Assembly: GCA_949130485.1 (NCBI GenBank)
Contig: OX422186.1
Span: 708,501 to 772,500 of the forward strand
Direction of reading: 5' to 3'
DNA: 64,000 nucleotides
From: Agelas oroides
Lineage: Eukaryota > Porifera > Demospongiae > Agelasida > Agelasidae
The position numbers and the translations under genes are program-made. The stretch's first letter is position 1; each line of letters starts with the position of its first letter. This document shows positions 1-12,407 of this stretch, piece by piece. The notes below the pieces were generated by a model, which saw only the letters and a list, made by a program, of their open reading frames with translations, was not told the DNA's origin and searched no databases.

Positions 1-3000
1 CGTACATTCGCGACTGTTCATAGCTCGGTACAAATGTTGCACTAATGCAAGTTCAATATTATCAAGAAGCTATGGGCATGAAGAGTTTTAAAATGTAAAC
101 CCTTTCTTGGTGCAAAAGGCGCACAAAGCTGCACGGGGCTACCAATACCCCGTCCGCAACTGCGCAGTACAGTGCAGTCAATGGAAATTCGCGTACATTC
201 GCGACTCTTCCTAGCTCGGTACAAATGTTGCACTAATGCAAGGTGAATATTATCAAGAAGCTATGGGCATGAAGAGTTTTAAAATATAAACCCTATCTTG
301 GTGCAAAAGGCGCACAAAGCTGCACGGGGCTGCTAATACACCCGTCCGCAACTGCGCAGTATAGTGCAGTCAATGGAAATTCGCGTACATTCGCGACTCT
401 TCCCAGCTCGGTACAAAGGTTGCCCTAATGCAAGGTGCATATTATCAAGAAGCTATGGGCATGAAGAGTTTAAAAATGTAAACCCTTTCTCGGTGCAATT
501 GGCGCACAAAGCTGCACTGGCCTGCCAATACCCCCGTCCGCAACGGCGCAGTACTGTGCAGTCAATGGAAATTCGTGCACTTTCGCGACTCTTCCTAGCT
601 CGGTACAAAGGTTGCACTAATGCAAAGTGCATGTTATCAAGAAGCTATGGGCATGAAGAGTTTAAAAATGTAAACTCTTTCACGGTGGAAAAGGCGCACA
701 AAGCTGCACTGGCCTGCCAATACCCCCGTCCGCAACGGCGCAGTAAAATGCAGTCAATGTAAATTCGCGTACTTTCGCGACTCTTCTTAGCTCGGTACAA
801 AAGTTGCACTAATGCAAAGTGAATATTTTCAAGAAGCTATGGGCATGAAGAGTTTTAAAATGTAAACCCTTTCTTGGTGCAAATGGCGCACAAAGCTGCA
901 CTGGGCTGCCAATACCCCCGTCCGCACCGGTGCAGTATAGTGCAGTCAATGGAAATTCACGTACATTCGCGACTCTTCATAGCTCGGTACAAAGGTTGCA
1001 CTAATGCAAGGTGCATGTTATCAAGAAGCTATGGGCATGAAGAGTTTAAATATGTAAACCCTTTCTTGGTGCAAAAGGCGCACAAAGCTGCACGGGCCTG
1101 CCAATACCCCCGTCCGTAACGGCGCAGTATAGTGCAGTCAATGGAAATTCGCGTACATTCGCGACTCTTCCTAGCTCGGTACAAATGTTGCACTAATGCA
1201 AGGTGAATATTATCAAGAAGCTATGGGCATGAAGAGTTTTAAAATGTAAACCCTTTCTTGGTGCAAAAGGCGCACAAAGCTGTACGGGGCTGCCAATACA
1301 CCCGTCCGCAACTGCGCAGTATAGTGCAGTCAATGGAAATTCGCGTACATTCGCGACTCTTCCTAGCTCGGTACAAAGGTTGCACTAATGCAAGGTACAT
1401 ATTATCAAGAAGCTATGGGCATGAAGAGTTTAAAAATGTAAACCCGTTCTCGGTGGAATAGGCGCACAGAGCTGCACGGGCCTGCCAATACCCCCGTCCG
1501 CAACGGCGCAGTATAGTGCAGTAAAAGCAAATTCGCGTACATTCGCGACTCTTCCTAGCTCGGTACAAAGGTTGCACTAATGCAAGGTGCATATTTTCAA
1601 GAAGCTATGGGCATGAAGAGTTTACAAATGTAAACCCTTTCTTGGTGCAAAAGGCGCACAAAGCTGCACGGGCCTGCCAATACCCACGTCCGCAACAGCG
1701 CAGTATAGTGCAGTCAATGGAAATTCGCGTATATTCGCAACTCTTCCTACCTCGGTACAAAGGTTGCACTATTGCAAGGTGCATATTATCAAGAAGCTAT
1801 GGGCATGAAGAGTTTAAAAAAGTAAACCCTTTCTCGGTGCAATAGGCGCACAAAGCTGCACGGTCCTGCCAATACCCCTGTCCGAAACGGCGCAGTATAG
1901 TGCAGTCAATGGAAATTCGCGTACATTCGCGACTCTTCATAGCTCGGTTCAAAGGTTGCCCTAATGCAAGGTGCATATTATCAAGAAGCTATGGGCATGA
2001 AGAGCTTAAAAATGTAAACCCTTTCTCGGTGCAATAGGCGCACAAAGCTGAACAGGCCTGCCAAAACCCCCGTCCGCAACGGCGCAGTACAGTGCAGTCA
2101 ATGGAAATTCGCGTACATTCGCGACTCTTCCTAGCTCGGCACAAAGGTTGCACTAATGCAAGGTGCATATTATCTAGAGTCTATGGGCATGAAGAGTTTA
2201 AAAATGTAAACCCTTTCTTCGTGCAAAAGGCGCACAAAGATGAACGGGCCTGCCAATATCCCCGTCGGCTGTGGCGCTGTGTAGTGCATTCAATGGAAAA
2301 TCGCGTACATTCGCGACCCTTCCTAGCACGGTACAAAGGTTGCACTAATGCAAGGTGCATATTATCAAGAAGCTATGGGCATGAAGAGCTTAAAAATGTA
2401 AACCCTTTCTCGGTGCAATAGGCGCACAAAGCTGAACAGGCCTGCCAAAACCCCCGTCCGCAACGGCGCAGTACAGTGCAGTCAATGGAAATTCGCGTAC
2501 ATTCGCGACTCTTCCTAGCTCGGCACAAAGGTTGCACTAATGCAAGGTGCATATTATCTAGAGTCTATGGGCATGAAGAGTTTAAAAATGTAAACCCTTT
2601 CTTCGTGCAAAAGGCGCACAAAGATGAACGGGCCTGCCAATATCCCCGTCGGCTGTGGCGCTGTGTAGTGCATTCAATGGAAAATCGCGTACATTCGCGA
2701 CCCTTCCTAGCACGGTACAAAGGTTGCACTAATGTAAGTTGCATATTACGAAGAAGCTATGGGCATGAAGAGTTTGAAAATCTAAACCCTTTCTCGGTGC
2801 AATAGGCGCACAAAGCTGAACTGGCCTGCCAATACCCCCGTCCACAACGGTGCATTATAGTGCAGTCAATGGAAATTCGCGTACATTCGCGACACTACCT
2901 AGCTCGGTACAAAGGTTGCACTAATGCAAGGTGCATATTATCAACAAGCTATGGGCATGAAGAGTTTAAAAAAGTAAACCCTTTCTCGGTGCAATAGGCG

Positions 3001-6000
3001 CACAAAGCTGCACGGTCCTGCCAATACCCCTGTCCGAAACGGCGCAGTATAGTGCAGTCAATGGAAATTCGCGTACATTCGCGACTCTTCATAGCTCGGT
3101 TCAAAGGTTGCCCTAATGCAAGATGCATATTATCAAGAAGCTATGGGCATGAAGAGCTTAAAAATGTAAACCCTTTCTCGGTGCAATAGGCGCACAAAGC
3201 TGAACAGACCTGCCAAAACCCCCGTCCGCAACGGCGCAGTACAGTGCAGTCAATGGAAATTCGCGTACATTCGCGACTCTTCCTAGCTCGGCACAAAGGT
3301 TGCACTAATGCAAGGTGCATATTATCTAGAGTCTATGGGCATGAAGAGTTTAAAAATGTAAACCCTTTCTTCGTGCAAAAGGCGCACAAAGATGAACGGG
3401 CCTGCCAATATCCCCGTCCGCTGTGGCGCTGTGTAGTGCATTCAATGGAAAATCGCGTACATTCGCGACCCTTCCTAGCACGGTACAAAGGTTGCACTAA
3501 TGCAAGTTGCATATTATCAAGAAGCTATGGGCATGAAGAGTTTGAAAATCTAAACTCTTTCTCGGTGCAATAGGCGCACAAAGCTGAACTGGCCTGCCAA
3601 TACCCCCGTCCACAACGGCGCATTATAGTGCAGTCAATGGAAGTTCGCGTACATTCGCGACACTTCCTAGTTCGGTACAAAGGTTGCACTAATGCAAGGT
3701 GCATATTATCAAGAAGCTATGGGCATGAAGATTTTAAAAATGTAAACCCTTTCTCGGTGCAAAAGGCGCACAAAGCTGCACGAGCCTGCCAATACCCCCG
3801 TCCGCTGCAGCGCAGTATAGTGCATTCAATGGAAAATCGCGTACTTTCGCGACTCTTCCTAGCACGGTACAAAGGTTGCACTAATGCAAGATGCATATTA
3901 TCAAGAAGCTATGAGCATGAAGAGTTTAACAATGTAAATGCTTTCTTGGTGCAATAGGCGCACAAAGCTGTACGGTCCTGCCAATACCCCCGTCCGCAAC
4001 GGCGCAGTATAGTGCAGTCAATGGAAATTCGCGTACATTCGCGACTCTTCCTACCTCGGTACAAATGTTGCACTAATGCAAGGTGAATATTTTCAAGAAG
4101 CTATGGGCATGAAGAGTTTTAAAATGTAAACCCTTTCTCGGTGCAAAAGGCGCACAAAGCTGCACGGGGCTGCCAATACCCCCGTCCGCAACCACGCAGT
4201 ATAGTGCAGTCAATTGAAATTCGCGTACTTTCGCGACTCTTCCTAGCTCGGTACAAAGGTTGCACTAATGCAAGGTGCATGTTATCAAGAACCTATGGGC
4301 ATGAAGAGATTAAAAATGTAAACCCTTTCTCGGTGCAACAGGCGCACAAAGCTGCACGGGCCTGCCAATACCCCCGACCGCAACGGCGCAGTATAGTGCA
4401 GTCAATAAGAATTCGCGTACATTCGCGAATCTTCCCAGCTCGGTACAAAGGTTGCACTAATGCAATGTGCATATTTTCAAGAAGCTATGGGCATGAAGAG
4501 TTTAAAAATGTGAAGCCTTTCCCGGTACAATAGGCGCACAAAGCTGCACTGACCTGCCAATACCCCGGACCGCAACGGCGCAGTATAGTGCAGTCAATGG
4601 AAATTCGCGTACATTCGCGAATCTTCCTAGCTCGGTACAAAGGTTGCACTGATGCAAGGTGCATATTATCAAGAAACTATGGGCATGAAGAGATTAAAAA
4701 TATAAACCCTTTCTCGGTGCAACAGGCGCATAAAGCTGCAAGGGCCTGCCAATACCCCCGTCCGCAACGGCGCAGTATAGTGCAGTCAATGGAAATTCGC
4801 GTACATTCGCGACTCTTCCTAGCTCGGTACAAAGGTTGCACTAATGCAAGGTGCATATTTTCAAGAAGCTATGGGCATGAAGAGTTTAAAAATGTAAACC
4901 CTTTCCCGGTACAATAGGCGCACAAAGCTGCACGGACCTGCCAATACACCCGTCCGCAACGGCGCAGTATAGTGCAGACAATGGAAATTCGCGTACATTC
5001 GCGACTCTTCCTAGCTAGGTACAAAGGTTGCACTCATGCAAGGTGCATATTTTCAAGAAGCTATGGGCATGAAGAGTTTAAAAATGTAAACCGTTTCTCG
5101 GTGCAATAGGCGCACAAAGCTGCAAGGGCCTGCCAATTCCCCCCGTCCGCAACGGCGCAGTATAGTGCAGTCAATGGAAATTCGCGTACATTCGCGACTC
5201 TTCCTAGCTCGGTACAAAGGTTGCACTAATGCAAGGTGCATATTTTCAAGAAGCTATGGGCATGAAGAGTTTAAAAATGTAAACTCTTTCTCGGTGCAAT
5301 AAGCGCACAAAGCTGCACTGGCGTGCCAATACCCCCGTCAGCAACTGCGCAGTGTAGTGCAGTCAATGGAAATTCGCGTACATTCGCGACACTTCCTAGC
5401 TCGGTACAAAGGTTGCACTAATGCAAGGTGCAAATTATCAAAAAGCTATGGGCATGAAGAGTTTAAAAATGTAAACCCTTTCTCGGTGCTATATGCGCAA
5501 AAAGGTGCACAGGCCTGCCAATTCCCCCTTCAGCAACGGCACAGTACAGTGCAGTCAATGGAAATTCGCTTACTTTCGCGACTCTTCTTCGCTCGGTACA
5601 AATGTTGCACTAATGCAAGGTGAATATTTTCAAGAAGCTATGGGCATGAAGAGTTGAAAAATGTTAACCCTTTCTGGGTTCAAATGGCTCACAAAGCTGC
5701 ACGGGGCAGCCAATACTCCCGTCCGCAACGGTGCAGTATAGTGAAGTCAATGGCAATTCGCGTACTTTCGCGACTCTTCCTAGCTCGGTACAAAGGTTGC
5801 ACTAATGCAAGGTGCATGTTATCAAGAAGCTATGGGCATGAAGAGTTTAAAAATGTAAACCCTTTCTCGGTGTACTATGAGCACAAAGCTGCACGGGCCT
5901 GCCAATATCCCCTTCCGCACCGGCGCAGTATAGTGCAGTCAATGGAAATTCGCGTACATTCGCGACTCTTCCTAGCTCGGTACAAAGGTTGCCCTAATGC

Positions 6001-9000
6001 AAGGTACATATTATCAAGGAGATATGGGCATGAATAGTTTAAAAAAGTAAACCCTTTCTCGGTGCAATAGGAGCACAAAGCTGCACGGTCCTGCCAATAG
6101 CCCTGTCCGCAACGGCGCAGTATAGTGCAGTCAATGGAAATTCGCATACATTCGCGACTCTTCCTAGCTCGGTACAAATGCTGCACTAATGCAAGGTTAA
6201 TATTTTCAAGAAGCTATGGGCATGAAGAGTTTTAAAATGTAAACCCTTTCTTGGTGCAAATGGCGCACAAAGCTGCTCGGGGCTGCCAATACCACCGTCC
6301 GCAACTGCGCAGTATAGTGCAGTCAATTGAAATTTGAGTACATTCGCGACTCTTCCTAGCTCGCTACAAAGGTTGCACTAATGCAAGGTGCATGTTATCA
6401 AGAAGCTATGGGCATGAAGAGATTAAAAACGTAAACCCTTTCTCGGTGCAATAGGCGCACAAAGCTGCACGGGGCTGCCAATACCCCCGTCCGCAACGGC
6501 GCAGTATAGTTCAGTCGATGGAAATTCGCGTACTTTCGCGACTCTTCCTAGCACGGTACAAAGGTTGCACTAATGCAACCTGCATGTTATCAAGGAGATA
6601 TGGGCATGAACAGTTTAAAAATGTAAACCCTTTCTCGGTGTACTAGGAGCACAAAGCTGCACGGGCCTGCCAATATCCCCTTCCGCAACGGCGCAGTATA
6701 GTGCAGTCAATGGAAATTCGCGTACATTCGCGACTCTTCCTAGCTCGGTACAAAGGTTGCCCTAATGCAAGGTGCATATTATCAAGAAGCTATGGGCATG
6801 AAGAGTTTAACAATGTAAACCCTTTCTTGGTGCAATAGGCGCACAAAGCTGCACGGTCCTGCCAATGCCCCTGTCCGCAACGGCGCAGTATAGTGCAGTC
6901 AATGGAAATTCGCGTACATTCGCGACTCTTCCTAACTCGGTACAAAGGTTGCCCTAATGCAAGGTGCATATTATCAAGAAGCTATGGGCATGAAGAGTTT
7001 AACAATGTAAACCCTTTCTTGGTGCAATAGGCGCACAAAGCTGCACGGTCCTGCCAATACCCCTGTCCGCAACGGCGCAGTATAGTGCAGTCAATGGAAA
7101 TTCGCGTACATTCGCGACTCTTCCTAGCTCGGTACAAATGTTGCACTAATGCAAGGTGAATATTTTCAAGAAGCTATGGGCATGAAGAGTTTTAAAATGT
7201 AAACCCTTTCTTGGTGCAAATGGCGCACAAAGCTGCACGGGGCTGCCAATACCCCCGTCCGCAACTGCGCAGTATAGTGTAGTCAATTGAAATTCGAGTA
7301 CATTCGCGACTCTTCCTAGCTCGCTATAAAGGTTGCACTAATGCAAGGTGCATGTTATCAACAAGCTATGGGCATGAAGAGATTAAAAATGTAAACCCTT
7401 TCTCGGTGCAATAGGCGCACAAAGCTGCATGGGCCAGCCAATACCCCCGACCGCAACGGCGCAGCATAGTGCAGTCAATGGAAATTCGCGTACATTCGCG
7501 ACTCTTCCTAGCTCGGTACAAAGGTTGCACTGATGCAAGGTGCATATTATCAAGAAGCTATGGGCATGAAGAGATTAAAAGTTTAAACCCTTTCTCGGTG
7601 CAACAGGCGCAAAAAGCTGCACGGGCCTGCAAATACCCCCGTCCGCAACGGCGCAGTATAGTGCAGTCAATGGAAATTCGCGTACATTCGCGACTCTTCC
7701 TAGCTCGGTACAAAAGTTACACTAATGCAAGGTTCTTATTATCAAGAAGCTATGGGCATGAAGAGTTTAAAAATGTAAACTCTTTCCCGGTACAATAGGC
7801 GCACAAAACTGCACGGGCCTGCCAATACCCCCGTCCGCAACTGCGCAGTATAGTGCAGTCAATGGAAATTCGCGTACATTCGCGACTCTTCCTAGCTCGG
7901 TACAAAGGTTGCCCTAATGCAAGGTGCATATTATCAAGAAACTGTGGGCATGAAGAGTTTAAAAATGTAAACCCTTTCCCGGTGCAAAAGGCGCACAAAT
8001 CTGTACGGGCCTGCCAATATCCCCGTCCGCTGCGGCGCAGTATAGTGCATTCAATGGAAAATCGCGTACATTCGCGACTCTTCCTAGCTCGGTACAAAGG
8101 TTGCCCTAATGCAAGGTGCATATTATCAAGAAGCTATGGGCATGAAGAGTTTAAAAATGTAAACCCTTTCTCGGTGCAAAAGGCGCACAAAGCTGCAAGG
8201 GCCTGCCAATACCCCCGTCCGCAACGGCGCAGTACAGTGCAGTTAATGGAAATTCGCGTACATTCGCGACTCTTCTTAGCTCGGTACAAATGTTGCACTA
8301 ATGCAAGGTAAATATTATCAAGAAGCTATGGGCATGAAGAGTTTTAAAATGTAAAACCTTTCTTGGTGCAAAAGGCGCACAAAGCTGCACGGGGCTGCCA
8401 GTACCCCCGTCCGCAACGGCGCAGTATAGTGCAGTCAATGGAAATTCGCGTATATTCGCGACTCTTCCTAGCTCGGTACAAAGGTTGCCCTAATGCAAGG
8501 TGCATATTATCAAGAAGCTATGGGCAAGAAGAGTTTAAAAATGCAAACCCTTTCTCGGTGCAATATGCGCACAAAGCTGCACTGGCTTGCCAATACCCCC
8601 GTCCGCAACGGCGCAGTACAGTGCAGTCAATGGAAATTCGCGTACTTTCGCGACTCTTCTTAGCTCGGTACAAATGTTGCACTAATGCAAGATGAATATT
8701 ATCAAGAAGCTATGGGCATGAAGAGTTTTAAAATGTAAACCCTTTCTTGGTTCAAAAGGCGCACAAAGCTGCACAGGGCTGCCAATACCCCCGTCCGCAA
8801 TTGCGCAGTATAGTGCAGTCAATGGAAATTCGTGCACTTTCGCGACTCTTCCTAGCTCGGTACAAAGTTTGCACTAATGCAAGGTGCATGTTATCAAGAA
8901 GCTATGGGCATGAAGAGTTTAAAAATGTAAACCTTTTCACGGTGCAAAAGGCGCACAAAGCTGCACTGGCCTGCCAATACCCCCGTCCGCAACGGCGCAG

Positions 9001-10582
9001 TAAAATGCAGTCAATGGAAATTCGCGTACTTTCGCGACTCTTCTTAGCTCGGTACAAATGTTGCACTAATGCAAGGTGAATATTATCAAGAAGCTATGGG
9101 CATGAAGAGTTTTAAAATGTAAACCCTTTCTTGGTGCAAAAGGCGCAAAAAACTGCACGGGGCTGCCAATACCCCGTCCGCAACGGCGCAGTGTAGTGCA
9201 GTCATTAGAAATTCGTGCACTTTCGCGACTCTTCGTAGCTCGGTGCAAAGGTTGCACTAATGCAAGGTGCATATTATCAAGAAGCTATGGGCATGAAGAG
9301 TTTTAAAATGTAAACCCTTTCTTGGTGCAAAAGGCGCACAAAGCTGCACGAACCTGCCAATACCCCCGTCCGCAACGGCGCAGTATATTGCAGTCAATTG
9401 AAATTCGCGTTCATTCGCGACTCTTCCTAGCTCGGTACAAAAGTTGCACTAATGCAAGGTGCATGTTATCAAGAAGCTATTGGCATGAAGAGATTAAAAA
9501 TATAAACCCTTTCTCGGTGCAATAGGCGCACAAAGCTGCAAGGGCCTGCCAATACCCCCGTCCGCAACGGCGCAGTATAGTGCAGTCAATGGAAATTCGC
9601 GTACATTCGCGACTCTTCCTGGCTCGGTACAAATTTTGCACTGATGCAAGGTGCATATTATCAAGAAGCTATGGGCATGAAGAGATTAAAAATATAAAAC
9701 CTTTCTCGGTGCAATAGGCGAAAGAACTGCACGGGCCTGCCAATACCCCCGTCCGCAACGGCGCAGTATAGTGCAGTCAATGGAAATTCGCGTACATTCG
9801 CGACTCTTCCTAGCTCGGTACAAAGGTTGCACTAATGCAAGGTGCATATTTTCAAGAAGCTATGGGCATGAAGAGTTTAAAAATGTAAACCCTTTCTCGG
9901 TGCAATAGGCGCACAAAGCTGCACGGGACTGCCAATACCCCCGTCCGCAACGGCGCAGTATAATGCAGTCAATGGAAATTCGCGTACATTCGCGACTCTT
10001 CCTAGCTCGGTACAAAAGTTGCCCTAATCAATGTGCTTATTATCAAGAAGCTATGGGCATAAAGAGTTTAAAAATGTAAACCCTTTCCCTGTACAATAGG
10101 CGCACAAAGCTGCACGGGCCTGCCAATACCCCCGTCCGCAACGGCGCAGTATAGTGCAGTCAATTGAAATTCGCGTACATTCGCGACTCTTCCTAGCTCG
10201 GTACAAAGGCTGCACTAATGCAAGGTGCATATTTTCAAGAAGCTATGGGCATGAAGAGTTTAAAAATGTAAACCATTTCTCGGTGCAATAGGCGCACAAA
10301 GCTGCACGGGCCTGCCAATACCCCTGTCCGCAACGGCGCAGTATAGTGCAGTCAATGGAAATTCGCGTACATTCGCGACTCTTCCTAGCTCGGTACAAAG
10401 GTTGCACTAATGCAAGGTGCATATTATCAAGAAGCTATGGGCATGAAGAGTTTAAAAATGTCAACCCTTTCTCGGTACAATAGGCGCACAAAACTGCACG
10501 GGACTGCCAATACCCCGGTCCGCAACGGCGCAGTATAGTGCAGTCAATGGAAATTCGCGTACATTCGCGACTCTTCCTAGCT
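1..10582. repeat. 192-bp tandem satellite, type A, first block (about 55 monomers)
   Basis: Head-to-tail array of a 192-bp unit. The anchor ATGGAAATTCGCG recurs at 181, 373, 565 and so on at exact 192-bp steps. Other landmarks in each unit are GACTCTTCCTAGCTCGGTAC, TTGCACTAATGCAA, AAGAAGCTATGGGCATGAAG and CCTGCCAATACCCC. Because 192 is 64 codons, reading frames persist across units and give long but meaningless ORFs on both strands; most units carry an in-frame TAG after GGTGCAA. Higher-order structure is visible: a 384-bp dimer repeats at about 2,049, 2,433 and 3,201, and 1,801-2,400 recurs 1,152 bp (six units) later. The block starts before the window and ends at an inserted element. Confidence 0.97.
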
Positions 10583-10707
10583 TTTTTTTTCACCAAAATG
10601 ATATTCATAATGTAGAGAAGGAATGTGCACAGGTTGAAAAGAACAAAAGTATAAAACATGAAAACAAAATAGTAAGGAGTTTTAGGAAGTCTAAAGTTGG
10701 AGTAATT

Positions 10708-11316
10708 CTATTGAATGAGGAGACCCTCCGCAGTGGCAAGGGTGATGTCGATCTCACATCTTGGGCGATGGTAGGATGATTGGCTGCCCCTGATGCACAT
10801 GATGGCTGATCGTAGAATGGCGAATGAGAGTCGGCACCTTAGCCAGCACATGACGTTGGAGTAGTGTTTCTGTTGTTTCGAACTGATGAGATCTGCCAAG
10901 CGTTTGTAGAAAGTTGTGGCTTCACTGCCAAGACCTCCAGTTGTGGATAGCACTAGAGGGGTGAAGACACCATGTTCAACTTCACGCACACGTTCTCCAT
11001 ATTCCCTTTTCTTAGCCTGTTCGTGACGACGGAAGGCAGCCTGGAGACTCATGGAGCGGTAGCTTGATGCGTTTGGGTGAAAAACCCTTACGTCAAAAAA
11101 TGCATCTTGGGCTCCGTTCCAAAAGCCTCTCGCTCTGATGTCAAGTCGTGCGCCGTCTTCTCTGTTGGCAGTGCGATGGTTGAGGATTTCTCCTGAAAGT
11201 GGTTGTAGGGGTGGTTCGGTGGCGACATTGTGGCACACTTCTGTTAGTAGAGTAGCAGTAGTATCGCGGATTTCATCGTGGCGGATGGTGGGAAAGCCTC
11301 CTGTGTGGCACATCAT
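10708..11316 (-). pseudogene. C-terminal zinc finger and restriction-like endonuclease-like domain
   Basis: Second reading frame of the same truncated element. Just upstream in this frame (to about 11,440) come CSCG, DH and MCHTGG, a C-x-C...H...C finger, followed by RHDEIRD. Then follow DGARLDIRARGFW and a FFDVRVFHP strand, which fit the PD-(D/E)xK-like core placed after the RT in R2/CRE/NeSL elements. After that is a basic helical stretch (RRHEQAKKREYGE) and a tail ending in LLIQ. The ORF stop at 10,708 lies about 125 bp before the A-tail, leaving a short 3' UTR. The nuclease assignment rests on motif order only. Confidence 0.65.
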
Positions 11317-11369
11317 GGCATGGTCAATGGTGAATGCGGCACCACAGCTGCAGGTCTGTGGTGTGTTCT

Positions 11370-12374
11370 TCAGTTCCCAGTCATATCTGAGGCTGATGGC
11401 GTCTCGGAACTCTCCCTTGTGAAGAAAGAAGCCATGGTCGGAGAGTGGGAGAGCTGTAAGCCAGGAGAGGATCCTTTTTCTATTGCAAGGTCAACACAGC
11501 GTTTCAGTTGTGGTGTTAGCTGAGCATGAATATCCTTTGCCTGCTGGTCTTGGTGCTGTCGGTTCTCGCGGTGGATGGAGTTCTTCAGATTACGGGTCAG
11601 ATCGGGGTCAGCAACTTGATTGATCTCTTGTGTGATGATCAGAGCTGCTAGTGGGGCAGTCAGACGCTGGGATCCGTGGAATGCGTTTGTGGAGAGTGTG
11701 ACAGGGTTAGTAAGGCCCATACCACCTAGCCTCACTGGTAGGCCTAGTAGGTCGCGTTCCTGTTTCGAACATGGGGGCCTGCCGGTCAGTGCTGGAATGA
11801 AGGTTTGATGGATTTCATTTTCGAGTGGAAACAGGAGGTCTTGGATGTCTGGAATAGTTCTCAATAGGTAGGACCAGCGGCTTGAGAGGCCGTGGGTGAA
11901 TGCAGCGTAGGCGGCATGTGGTTGAGAGGTGGCAACTTTGGCTAGCCTTTTGATCTCGTCAGACCAGGTTTGTACCTTGCTGCAAATGTATTCTTCTGTG
12001 AAGGTTCTGGAGCCAATGGCTGCACCAAGATGTCGCTTCCCATGGATGGTGATGTGCACATCTGTATCAGCAAAAAGTTCTTGTGCATTGGTCATGTGCT
12101 CTTGCTTAACAACCAGGTAGGTCTTGGAAGCATTGGGGTGGTAACCAAAGGCGGGGCCGTAAGATGAGAGTTTATTCCACCATGATTTGAGGTTAGAACA
12201 GGTAGAGGAGCCTGTGGCATCATCAGCAAACCACACTTGTTGGACACAAGGGCAGCTAGATCTCAGTTGATGAATGAGTGGTGTTATTGCCAGGGCGTAC
12301 ATAGCCATTGCTAATGGATCACCTTGCGTTGTTCCTTCAGTGGATGCAATCTCGCCATTCCCTGGAATGATCAT
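11370..12374 (-). pseudogene. Reverse transcriptase fragment (palm/thumb) of RLE-type element
   Basis: 334-residue open stretch without its N-terminus. It starts just before the RT motif TTQGDPLAM, followed by the catalytic FADDA box about 45 residues on, then NASKTYLVV (the downstream RT motif) and a thumb region with LPVRLGGMGL. These are standard non-LTR RT landmarks; the role would be target-primed reverse transcription. The frame closes at 11,370 after an indel near 11,440-11,455; shifting one frame there joins smoothly to the next segment (10,708-11,316). It lacks fingers, the N-terminal domain and any start codon of its own, so it is a dead fragment. Confidence 0.85.
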
Positions 12375-12407
12375 TCTGATTGGTGCTCTGTGTGTGTTAA
12401 CCAGGAT

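Larger units (their letters stand above)
10583..12407 (-). mobile_element. 5'-truncated non-LTR retrotransposon with RLE-like C-terminus
   Basis: Inserted in minus orientation in a type A monomer. On the minus strand it ends in an A-run of about 9 directly against satellite sequence at 10,582. The other end stops inside the reverse transcriptase, so the 5' half is missing. The satellite resumes in phase at 12,408 with 11 bp of the monomer lost, so the insertion deleted target DNA instead of duplicating it. The coding part is one RT plus zinc-finger/nuclease reading broken by a frameshift (separate entries). Family level is inference: the CCHC-like finger followed by an RHD motif and a D...FDVRV segment resembles the R2/NeSL type of restriction-like endonuclease elements. 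Confidence 0.8.
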
